DNA of 64,000 bases. Origin: Prevotella sp. GTDB taxonomy: Bacteria > Bacteroidota > Bacteroidia > Bacteroidales > Bacteroidaceae. Where the stretch lies: NCBI GenBank assembly GCA_017554145.1, contig JAFZIZ010000015.1, positions 248,001 through 312,000 on the forward strand. The letters run 5' to 3'. The notes under the pieces are model-generated. The model was not told the origin of the DNA and ran no database searches. It saw only the letters and a program-made list of their open reading frames with translations. Below are positions 8,857 through 16,972 of the stretch, in pieces. Each line of letters opens with the position of its first letter. Position 1 is the stretch's first letter. The position numbers and the translations under genes are program-made.

Positions 8857-11115
8857 ATGAAAAATAGATATTTGATTTTTGGAACTGCTCTCTGCGGAAT
8901 GTTATCCTTGGGTTTGACATCCTGCAACAACGAGGAGTTTCTTGATGTAACACAATACGATGTTGTCGACCAGGCTGCATCTTACGAAAGCCGAGAGAAT
9001 GCCAAGAGAGCACTGAATGGTGTCTATGACATGGTGTTCCCCAACGACTCTTATGACGGTGACTGGGGTTTCAAGCCCAACCTGTTCACAGGTTGCCACC
9101 CGACCATTGATACCCAGGCTACGGGTTGGGATAAGAACTGGAACGTACAGGAATGGAACGCTGGTTCTACTGAGTTGCTGAGTGGTTGGAAGCATGTATA
9201 TGCTGCCATCTGCCGTGCCAACGACTTCTTGGATAAGTTACCGACCTATCCTGAGGATGTAGTTGACGCTGATCTGAAGAAGGCTCTTGAAGGTGAAGGC
9301 CGTGCATTGCGTGGTTTCTTCTACCACTGGCTGGCTACTACCTTCGGTCGTGTACCTATGCTGGCTACAGGTGAGACTTTCTTGAACACTCCTGAAAAGC
9401 CACGTGCAGCTACCTACACTGAGATGTGGGACTTCATCATCGAAGACTTCAAGGCTGCTGCTGACCTGCTTGACTGGACTCCTCTGGATAAGGAATATGG
9501 TCGTTGTACCAAAGGTATGGCTTTGGCTTACCTCGGTGATGCCTATATGTGGAAAGCTTATCGTATGACTGATGGTGCCAATGGACTGAAGCCTCATGAG
9601 GGCAACAAGGAAACTGCAAAGCAGTGCTATGAACTGGCTAGAGACTGCTTCAAGAAGATTCTTGATAGCAACACTTACAAACTCAATGAGTCATTTGCCA
9701 CATTGTGGGACCCCGCTTCTGCATGGGGACCTGAGACTATTTGGTGTGAGCAGCTTGACGAAGGCAGCAACTGGGGTAAGTGGGATAACCTGACTTCTAA
9801 GCTGATGTTGAAGTGGTACACCGCATGTCCTGAGAATGGCGGTTGGGGTTCACTTTACCTCTCTTGGGAGTGGTACTCTTGCTATGAGAAGGGTGACAAG
9901 CGTCGTGACGGATCTTGCTACACAGGTGCCGTTCTGGAAGAGGCTGAAGCAAAAGCTCTGTATGATGAGTATGCTAAATTGTATACCGTTGGTAATGAAA
10001 ACGAGAGTGATGAGGAAAAGAAGGAAAATTCCAAGTCTCCTATTTATTACAAAAATAATCCTTACTACTATGCCAAGCATTTTGACGCAAATGCCAAACC
10101 TTTCAACATTGTAGACAAGACTTCTCCCGTATACGGTTATAATCCTTATCTTCAGGAGCGCTTAGGTCGTAATGGTACAACGATTTGGACAGCAGCTGAG
10201 TTGGAGGCATATACGAAGAAAGTTGAGGATATGAAAAAGAATGCAAAGACTGCAGAAGACAAGAAAGCTGTTGCTGAAGCAGAAAAGTATGATCCCAACC
10301 AGTGGTTTAAGGATGGTGATATCAAGTCGATGTCTTCCAGAACTATTCAATATCACTTCAACAATGGTGAGTATGCTCCCGCTATCTGGAGTTCTAAGAT
10401 GTGGCGTACCGCTTCTGCAGACTACAAGTCTTGGGGTGATGGTCACTGGAGCCCGACTCCTATCTACTGGAAGCGTCTGCCAAACGTTATGCTTGACTAT
10501 GCTGAGTGCCTGTTCCGCATCAATGGTGAGAACGATGCTACTGCATGGAAAATGATTAACGACTTGCGTAATCGTGCTTGGGGTAATCTCGAAGCAGGCA
10601 AGGAGGATGAGTTGAGTGCAAAGTACATTGCTTACTACAATAGTTTCGCAGGATGGATTGAGCGTGAGGATAAATACTCAACGACATGTAATGATCCTAT
10701 CATCAAGTCACGTACAGAGTATCCTCTTCCTTTAGGAAGCAATGGTACAGCTGAGGATGCCAAGACATACTACACCAAGTATGCTGCTGAAAAGGGCTTC
10801 AAGTCTCCTGTATGGAAAGTTGCTGTTAACACAGAGCGTCGTAAGGAGTTCAACTGTGAGTGGAGCTTGCGTCCGGATATGCAGAAGTCTGGCTTCATGG
10901 CAGACCATGTAGCTACTAACTATCCGAAACGTAATATTGCAGCAAAAGATGAGGAAGTCGCAGTTGGCAAGATAAAGGATGTTAAATATGCGCCTCTTGC
11001 CAATACTCCTTGGACTAACCGTGATTACGAATACAACGATCAGAAGATGGATATGCCTATCCCACAGGATGAGTTGCTGAAGAATCCTGCTTGTGATCAG
11101 AATCCTGGATACTAA
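8857..11115 (+). CDS. SusD-like glycan-binding lipoprotein (SusD1), unusually long
   Basis: A cell-surface glycan-binding lipoprotein that caps SusC1. The signal peptide ends in LTSC (Cys at about residue 23), followed by NNEEFLDV. The SusD helical N-terminal part covers about residues 30-330. The C-terminal part carries the typical 'ML.YAE..FRIN' motif and ends with PQDELLKNPACDQNPGY, the canonical SusD tail. At 752 residues it exceeds the usual 500-670. The excess includes a charged stretch around residues 360-490 (NESDEEKKENSK and later KKVEDMKKNAKTAEDKK), probably a surface insertion. An intrinsic terminator follows at 11140-11174, ending the susC1-susD1 transcript. Confidence 0.93.
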   Translation: MKNRYLIFGTALCGMLSLGLTSCNNEEFLDVTQYDVVDQAASYESRENAKRALNGVYDMVFPNDSYDGDWGFKPNLFTGCHPTIDTQATGWDKNWNVQEWNAGSTELLSGWKHVYAAICRANDFLDKLPTYPEDVVDADLKKALEGEGRALRGFFYHWLATTFGRVPMLATGETFLNTPEKPRAATYTEMWDFIIEDFKAAADLLDWTPLDKEYGRCTKGMALAYLGDAYMWKAYRMTDGANGLKPHEGNKETAKQCYELARDCFKKILDSNTYKLNESFATLWDPASAWGPETIWCEQLDEGSNWGKWDNLTSKLMLKWYTACPENGGWGSLYLSWEWYSCYEKGDKRRDGSCYTGAVLEEAEAKALYDEYAKLYTVGNENESDEEKKENSKSPIYYKNNPYYYAKHFDANAKPFNIVDKTSPVYGYNPYLQERLGRNGTTIWTAAELEAYTKKVEDMKKNAKTAEDKKAVAEAEKYDPNQWFKDGDIKSMSSRTIQYHFNNGEYAPAIWSSKMWRTASADYKSWGDGHWSPTPIYWKRLPNVMLDYAECLFRINGENDATAWKMINDLRNRAWGNLEAGKEDELSAKYIAYYNSFAGWIEREDKYSTTCNDPIIKSRTEYPLPLGSNGTAEDAKTYYTKYAAEKGFKSPVWKVAVNTERRKEFNCEWSLRPDMQKSGFMADHVATNYPKRNIAAKDEEVAVGKIKDVKYAPLANTPWTNRDYEYNDQKMDMPIPQDELLKNPACDQNPGY

Positions 11116-11139
11116 TATATTTTGGATAATCAATAAAAG

Positions 11140-11174
11140 AAGATGCCGCGCCTTAAAAGCGTGGCATCTTTTTT
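11140..11174 (+). terminator. Intrinsic terminator after susD1
   Basis: AAGATGCCGCGC pairs with GCGTGGCATCTT (11 of 12 Watson-Crick pairs) around a 7-nt loop, followed by a T run. The sequence is nearly the same as the terminator at 14361-14396. Confidence 0.85.
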
Positions 11175-11219
11175 GTTGATAATTTTCGAGTCTTTCAAAG
11201 AATTAAAGGCTTCATAATG

Positions 11220-11251
11220 TTTGGGAAATTGGGGGGAAAGTATTACCTTTG
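11220..11251 (+). promoter_or_regulatory. Promoter of the second DUF6057-propeller operon
   Basis: TTTG at 11220-11223, 20 nt, then TACCTTTG at 11244-11251. The start codon at 11280 is about 22 nt after the expected transcription start. The -7 variant TACCTTTG and the short leader are the same as for copy A. No TGTWACA box is present. Confidence 0.75.
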
Positions 11252-11279
11252 TGACATTCTTTTAGATTGAAAGCTTGAT

Positions 11280-12884
11280 ATGAGTAATTTTGTAATAAAG
11301 TATAGAGAGTTTCTGGTCTCAATGCTGTTGGGCATTGTGGTGTTTCTGTTTTGGCTTTTTGTATATCCGCATGCGTTATCATATCAGGAGCAATATCAAT
11401 TGTTTCTTTGGACAGGTGATTATTTTGCCAATAGCATGAGTATACCTGGAGGCTTTGCTTGTTGGTTGGGCGAACTGGTGATGCAGTTCTATTATGTGCC
11501 GTGGCTTGGCGCCTTGTTGTTGGCAGTGGTGTTTGTGGTTTTTGCTTGGATTGTGGGATGGATTCCTGCCATGCTACTCTTTGGTTTGTTGGGTGATCCG
11601 GCAGTGACGTTGGGTTATGTGATGGCAGTGATACTTTCCCAAGGAACCTTCCGACTCAACAAGACGGAGGGGAAGAAAGGATTGCTTGTCGATATCGGGG
11701 TTATTCCGTTGTTGTTCTGGTTGACGGGACCGATAGCGTTGCTCTATGTGCTGTTACGCATTACGAAACTGGGTATATGGGGCAGTATACATATTGTTTA
11801 TCTGTTGGCGGTGGCATTGATGTCATATCGCTTTTTGCTTGACCAGCGACCCTTGGAGATAGTGCTGACTCCCACATTGTATTACCGCATATCTCTTGAG
11901 ACGAATAGTCTTATGTGGGTGATTCCGTTGGTGGCATTGATGGAATATGTGATTATTCATTTAAAGTTTGTGAGCGTACGGAAAGGTAAAATATTTTTTA
12001 TTGCCTATAGTACCGTGTGTCTGCTGATAGCATGGATTAGCATTAGCAATAGCTATAACAAAGAATTGTATGAACTGATTCGTCAGGACTACTTGGTGAG
12101 GAACGAGTGTTGGGATGAGATTGTTCAGCGTGCCGAGAAATATCAGGTGAATACGGCGTTTAGTTCTGTATGCGTGAATCTTGCCTTGGCAAAAAAACGA
12201 CAATTAGCAGAGCGCATGTTTGAATTCTACCAAAATGGAGAGGATGCGCTTATCATGCCCTATTATAGAGATAACACGACGATGTTGCCTACAGCTGAGA
12301 CTTTCTGGCATTTAGGAATGGTGAACTCTGCGCAGCGCTATATGTTTGATACACAAGAGACGATTCTGAATGGTAAACTGAGTGGACGCTGTACAAAGCG
12401 TATAGCGGAGTGTATGTTGGTAAATGGTCATTACCAGACAGCCGTTAAGCAAATTCGTATCCTGAAGAAGACACTATTCTACAGATCTTGGGCAGAGGAA
12501 GCTGAGACAATGCTGGGCAACGAGGAAATGATTGATGCACATCCAGTGTATGGAAAACTTCGCAAACTGCGTTTCCATCAAGAGCATCTCTATAGTTATC
12601 GCGAGATTGACGAGTTGTTGAGGGCGCTCTTTATGGAGAACAAGAACAATAAGATGGCTCTCGATTATTATATGGGGCAATTGTTGCTAAAGAGTAAGAT
12701 AGGTCAGTTCCGTAGAAACATACCGATGGTACAGCAATATGGTGGTTATGAACAGATGCCTAATGGATATGTAGATGCACTCAATGCGATAGCGAACGGA
12801 GGACGTGTCATGGGTTCGGCGTATGTAGAATATGTGAACAGAGTGTTGCAAACCAAGGCGCAATACATAGACACAACGAATTAA
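11280..12884 (+). CDS. Polytopic membrane protein, DUF6057-like (copy B)
   Basis: A 534-residue inner-membrane protein paralogous to 3756-5006. Shared signatures include FLFWLFVYP, FLWTGDYFA and PGGFACWLGE. About eight hydrophobic helices fill residues 1-260, including WLVGWIPAMLL-like and PLLFWLTGPIALLYVLL segments. A helical soluble domain follows (around 270-530) with TPR-like spacing. It is about 120 residues longer than copy A, mostly at the C-terminus. The propeller lipoprotein follows 9 nt after its stop. The function is unknown; the conserved two-gene unit beside SusC/SusD genes suggests a role in polysaccharide utilisation. Confidence 0.75.
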   Translation: MSNFVIKYREFLVSMLLGIVVFLFWLFVYPHALSYQEQYQLFLWTGDYFANSMSIPGGFACWLGELVMQFYYVPWLGALLLAVVFVVFAWIVGWIPAMLLFGLLGDPAVTLGYVMAVILSQGTFRLNKTEGKKGLLVDIGVIPLLFWLTGPIALLYVLLRITKLGIWGSIHIVYLLAVALMSYRFLLDQRPLEIVLTPTLYYRISLETNSLMWVIPLVALMEYVIIHLKFVSVRKGKIFFIAYSTVCLLIAWISISNSYNKELYELIRQDYLVRNECWDEIVQRAEKYQVNTAFSSVCVNLALAKKRQLAERMFEFYQNGEDALIMPYYRDNTTMLPTAETFWHLGMVNSAQRYMFDTQETILNGKLSGRCTKRIAECMLVNGHYQTAVKQIRILKKTLFYRSWAEEAETMLGNEEMIDAHPVYGKLRKLRFHQEHLYSYREIDELLRALFMENKNNKMALDYYMGQLLLKSKIGQFRRNIPMVQQYGGYEQMPNGYVDALNAIANGGRVMGSAYVEYVNRVLQTKAQYIDTTN

Positions 12885-12893
12885 TAAATTAAA

Positions 12894-14360
12894 ATGAAGC
12901 TGATGATGAAAAAGAATATCCTATACCTATTGCTGCTTCTCACGTCGTGTAGCCATCTGCCGACGGATGTGACAAAAGTTGACGAACAGCCAACTATCTA
13001 TCCCGACTATATCGGAGTGACGATACCTGTTGATATTGCTCCGTTGAATTTCAACTTTGCCGATGAGGACATTGACTGTATGGATGTGGTAGTAAAGGGA
13101 AGCAGGGGAGGAGAGATCCACACGAATGGCGAGTGGGCAGACTTTGATATTGACGAATGGCATGCATTGACTCAGCAAAATAAAGGCGGAAAGATTTCGT
13201 TCACAGTGTGTGTTGAAAAAGAAGGTCGCTGGACACAATATCAGGATTTTGATATCTTTGTGAGCAATGATGCGTTGGAAGAATGGGGACTGACCTATAG
13301 ACGCATCAAACCTGGCTATGAGAATGGTGGTGACATTGGTATGTATCAGCGCGACATCAGCACGTTCGACGAATATGCTATGGTGACGGAGACTTTGGTG
13401 CCTGGCTATTGTATGAACTGTCATACTGCTAATCGTACTAATCCAGATCGTGCTACCATGCAGGTTCGTGGAGAGGGCGGTGGCACTATACTACTGAAAG
13501 ACGACAAACAGGAATGGTTGGACACTAAGACTGCGGAGACGAAGGCTGCAGGTTCGTATAGCTATTGGCATCCCGAGGGCAACTACTGTGTCATGTCTGC
13601 CAATAGTGTCCATCAGGCTTTCTTCACGGGCAAAGGACAGCGTATTGAGGTGTTCCATACTTTTAGTGATGTTGTAGTCTTGGATATACGTAATAACCAG
13701 TTGATTCTCTCGCCATTGCTCCGGACAGACGACCTCGAGATATTCCCTGCTTTCTCGCATGATGGGAAATGGATTTATTATAGTACGTCGAAACCCTGTA
13801 ACGTGCCCTACGAATATGAAAAGGTCAAATGCTCCATGTGCCGTATCGCTTTTGATGCCAAAACAGGACTGTGTGGTGAGCAGGTTGATACGTTACTCAA
13901 TGGACCTGCTACTGGCATGAGTTATACCCTTGTGCGTCCCAGTTACGATGGTCGTTGGTTGATGTACACTGTGTCAAGTCGTGGTAACTTCCCCGTCTGT
14001 CAGAACGATGCCGACCTGTGGTTGATGGACTTGCAGACTGGTGAGTGCCGAGAATTGAAAAAGCTAAACAGCCAGTGGGCTGAGAGTTTCCATAATTGGA
14101 GCGACAATAGCCGTTGGTTTGTCTATTCAAGCAAGCGTGAAGATGGCATGTATGCCCAGCTATATCTTGCCAGCATTGATAGTCAAGGCAACGTTACCAA
14201 GCCTTTCCTTCTGCCCCAACGCAATCCGCGCACCTTCTATCGGGAAATGATGCACTCTTACAATGTTCCAGACTTTACTAAGACCAAGGTAGAAATGGAT
14301 GCTCATGAGTTCAGGGACAAGTTATTAAGTAATAAGCGTTTGAATGTTCTCATCAAATAA
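12894..14360 (+). CDS. CxxCH-containing TolB-like beta-propeller lipoprotein (copy B)
   Basis: A 488-residue paralogue of 2315-3787, collinear over its length. The lipobox is LLTSC (Cys19). The haem-type motif is C173-M-N-C176-H177, followed in both copies by TANRTNPD. Propeller blades include FSHDGKWIYY and PSYDGRWLMYT. ATG at 12894 is used here; the Met at 12906 is an equally good start. The N-terminal 130 residues are well conserved with copy A (IYPDY, VTIPV, IAPLNF, HTNGxxADFDIDEWH), so they are probably functional rather than a spacer. The gene is co-transcribed with the membrane protein upstream and ends at the terminator 14361-14396. The function is unknown. Confidence 0.8.
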   Translation: MKLMMKKNILYLLLLLTSCSHLPTDVTKVDEQPTIYPDYIGVTIPVDIAPLNFNFADEDIDCMDVVVKGSRGGEIHTNGEWADFDIDEWHALTQQNKGGKISFTVCVEKEGRWTQYQDFDIFVSNDALEEWGLTYRRIKPGYENGGDIGMYQRDISTFDEYAMVTETLVPGYCMNCHTANRTNPDRATMQVRGEGGGTILLKDDKQEWLDTKTAETKAAGSYSYWHPEGNYCVMSANSVHQAFFTGKGQRIEVFHTFSDVVVLDIRNNQLILSPLLRTDDLEIFPAFSHDGKWIYYSTSKPCNVPYEYEKVKCSMCRIAFDAKTGLCGEQVDTLLNGPATGMSYTLVRPSYDGRWLMYTVSSRGNFPVCQNDADLWLMDLQTGECRELKKLNSQWAESFHNWSDNSRWFVYSSKREDGMYAQLYLASIDSQGNVTKPFLLPQRNPRTFYREMMHSYNVPDFTKTKVEMDAHEFRDKLLSNKRLNVLIK

Positions 14361-14396
14361 GAAGATGCCACACTTCAAAGCGTGGCATCTTCTTTT
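14361..14396 (+). terminator. Intrinsic terminator between convergent genes
   Basis: GAAGATGCCAC pairs perfectly with GTGGCATCTTC around an internal ACTTCAAAGC segment, followed by TTTT. It ends the copy B operon and may also serve the convergent GH8-CE15 gene, which stops at 14448. Confidence 0.85.
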
Positions 14397-14447
14397 GTAT
14401 GATTTGTCCCATGGGGTGAGACAATTTGAAAATATATTGTTAAATCA

Positions 14448-16964
14448 TCATTGCTTGAATACCGCTATCTGTATGTCTCGGGTATCTGTATTTTTTCCTA
14501 ACAGAAACTTGTCGATGAAGGCAATAACCTCGGGGTATTGCTTCTCGGGAAGCATGCAATGAGGATGACCTCCGATGATGGAATAACCCATACGGTCTTC
14601 AATGCCGAACAGTTGCCAAACTTTACGGGCTGCTTTCGCAGAGGCAAGCATGGCAGGGTCAGAGAGCCATGGATAGTCAGGATTACCGATGAGCAGCAGG
14701 GCGCGTGGACAAACCATCGCACAGAGTTCATGCTGGTCGTAGGGCAGGCGATAGACGGAATCACCGCGGAACGTATCATACTGGCTTTGCAGGAACCAAT
14801 GATAGTCCGTCTTGTCAATATCCTCTACCTTCTCTGTTGACTCATGTGACTTACGCCAGGCAGCAGCACCGCCGCCACCAGGCTCTTGGGCAATCGTCAA
14901 GGCGATACGCTCATCGAAGGCACCACAGTAGAGTGCCATCTTACCAGCATAAGAGCATCCTGTGACACCGATATGCTGCATGTCAATCTTCGTCTGTTCC
15001 TCGCCTAAGAGTTGCAGACCGTCAAGCAGGCGGCTCAATCCCCATGCCCATTCGCTATAGGCTCCGTTGTCCTTCAGTTCGGGATAGAGACGGTCAAAGT
15101 TATGTTCACCTCTTTCGTGATGCTTGCCCCACTGTCCGTAGTCATTGACTTGCTTCTCATGGAACACCATACGGGCGATAGGACGGTCTTCAAAGAGTTG
15201 TTTGGGAAGTGAAATACCACTGGTGCCAATCATTAGGGCATAGGGCGCCTTTCCCGTCTTAGGGTATTGTATCTCAGAGCGCAGTGTCAGCGTCTGTCCA
15301 TTTACCGTCACATCAACGATAAGGGTGTCACCCACCATCTGTGCTTGGATGTTTTTCTTGTCGACAGCAGGTTTCGTGCCGATGCCATAATGCTGAATCT
15401 CAGCGGCAATCTCACTGCGGCGGCGCTCCCATTCCCCGAAGTTGCTGACCTTACCTTTTCCGTTGCTCCATGCAAGGGGATCGGGTAACTCGCGACTCTC
15501 GGGCAATTGGTCATACCCCGGCATAGCGGGGGCTGCGAAATTTCTGCCTGTATGCTCCTCTTGGTAAACAAGAGGAACCTGACTTTGAGAAGTCTGGCCT
15601 TGTGGGAAGATGACACGATAGTTGCCACTTAGGTGCATAAAAGCGAAGAGCCGAAGCAGACCGTCATAGTAGGCATCAAAGTAACCGTCCTCGAAAGGCT
15701 CGTGCTTTGCATTCCACAGACCGTCTACAAACTCCTTGCTCTTAGCATGGGAGCACATGATGGAAGCGGCAGCGGAAGTAGCCACTAAACCGATAGAATG
15801 GCGCAGTTTGCGGAAGCCGCCGGCAGGGAGGATTTCATTGTCTTCAGGAAGTGTTCCATCTACACGATATTGGTCGACAAACGTATTGACACCTTGTTTG
15901 TAGAGGAAGTTCTGGATAGTCTCACCATATTGCTGTTGCCATTTCTGGTCGGCACAACTCCATTCATAGTCAAGGGCAATGTTCATCGGCACACGCCAAG
16001 AGTCATAACGGAAGTTATCGTTACCCCAACGGCGAGGGGCAGTCTGTTGTTGCTGTGGTGCGCCTGGACGTTGTGGGAAGCGAGGCATCTGCATCTGTGA
16101 ACCGTCATACTGACACATATCGGGGTTCAGACCTGTCTCAGGATTGATAGCTTTATGCAGGAACTCACGAGACTTCTTCGCACATTCGTTCCAGTAGGCA
16201 GAACGTCCGTCATCCGCCCATCGTGCCCATACCTCATAAAAGGCAGGGATATGATAGGAAGGATCCGTATAGCGTTGTCCGAAGCCGTCAGGGGTAAAGG
16301 TGATGAGTTGGGTCTCAGGGTCAATCAGGTACATCTTCTGTGGACCTTGTTGCTGGGAGCCTCCGAAACCACCGAAGCCTCCGAAACCACTTGGTCGTGC
16401 CTCTGGCTCATATTCCTTAGGTTGGATGCAGTTCAGGATATGCTGTGCCTCTGCCTTGTAGTTGATACCTGTGTTGTCGCCCCAACGGTTGGAGGCGAAG
16501 ATCAGGGCGGTGATAAAATACAACTCACCATCGCTGGCAGCACCCTCGGCATTGCGAGTACCATCAGTCTTACAACTCCATGCAAAATAACCCTTGCGGA
16601 TACCGTCCTGATGCTGCATGTATTTCTTACTCCATCGCCAGAGACGGTCGAAGATGTCTTTCTTGCCGAACTGTACGGCAATCATCATACCGTATGACAT
16701 ACCCTCGGTGCGGGCATCGTGGTTCTTGATGTCAGAGATATAGCCCATCGAGTCGCCTACCTCAAAGTAGACTTTGTTGGGACCATAGAAGACATCGTTG
16801 AATACCTCTTGCAGTTTTGTCTCGACAGCCTGGGGTGAGTAACCCATCTCGACGAAAAGGTTACGATATTGGCGAGTCTCAAAACCTCCTTTCTGCCAAG
16901 GTCCTGCAGCCTGTACGACTGTCATGACAGAAAGGAGGATTGTGGTTATAATCGTTTTCTTCAT
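14448..16964 (-). CDS. GH8 oligoxylanase fused to CE15 glucuronoyl esterase
   Basis: A secreted bifunctional enzyme. Residues 1-20 are a signal peptide. Residues 25-455 form a GH8 (alpha/alpha)6 domain with acid E87 in TEGMSYG, ASDGELYF around D145, and the probable base D321 in NFRYDSWRVP; GH8 in xylan loci is usually a reducing-end xylose-releasing exo-oligoxylanase or xylanase. Residues 485-825 form a CE15 domain with S671 in GCSYAGK, E694 in AQEPGGGG and H802 in GGHPHC; CE15 cleaves lignin-glucuronoxylan esters. Two low-complexity inserts lie inside the GH8 fold (about 191-209, Gly-Phe repeats, and 292-312, Pro/Gln-rich). It is the last gene of an operon, 8 nt after GH10-CE1. Confidence 0.92.
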   Translation of the reverse strand: MKKTIITTILLSVMTVVQAAGPWQKGGFETRQYRNLFVEMGYSPQAVETKLQEVFNDVFYGPNKVYFEVGDSMGYISDIKNHDARTEGMSYGMMIAVQFGKKDIFDRLWRWSKKYMQHQDGIRKGYFAWSCKTDGTRNAEGAASDGELYFITALIFASNRWGDNTGINYKAEAQHILNCIQPKEYEPEARPSGFGGFGGFGGSQQQGPQKMYLIDPETQLITFTPDGFGQRYTDPSYHIPAFYEVWARWADDGRSAYWNECAKKSREFLHKAINPETGLNPDMCQYDGSQMQMPRFPQRPGAPQQQQTAPRRWGNDNFRYDSWRVPMNIALDYEWSCADQKWQQQYGETIQNFLYKQGVNTFVDQYRVDGTLPEDNEILPAGGFRKLRHSIGLVATSAAASIMCSHAKSKEFVDGLWNAKHEPFEDGYFDAYYDGLLRLFAFMHLSGNYRVIFPQGQTSQSQVPLVYQEEHTGRNFAAPAMPGYDQLPESRELPDPLAWSNGKGKVSNFGEWERRRSEIAAEIQHYGIGTKPAVDKKNIQAQMVGDTLIVDVTVNGQTLTLRSEIQYPKTGKAPYALMIGTSGISLPKQLFEDRPIARMVFHEKQVNDYGQWGKHHERGEHNFDRLYPELKDNGAYSEWAWGLSRLLDGLQLLGEEQTKIDMQHIGVTGCSYAGKMALYCGAFDERIALTIAQEPGGGGAAAWRKSHESTEKVEDIDKTDYHWFLQSQYDTFRGDSVYRLPYDQHELCAMVCPRALLLIGNPDYPWLSDPAMLASAKAARKVWQLFGIEDRMGYSIIGGHPHCMLPEKQYPEVIAFIDKFLLGKNTDTRDIQIAVFKQ

Positions 16965-16972
16965 AGAAACGT

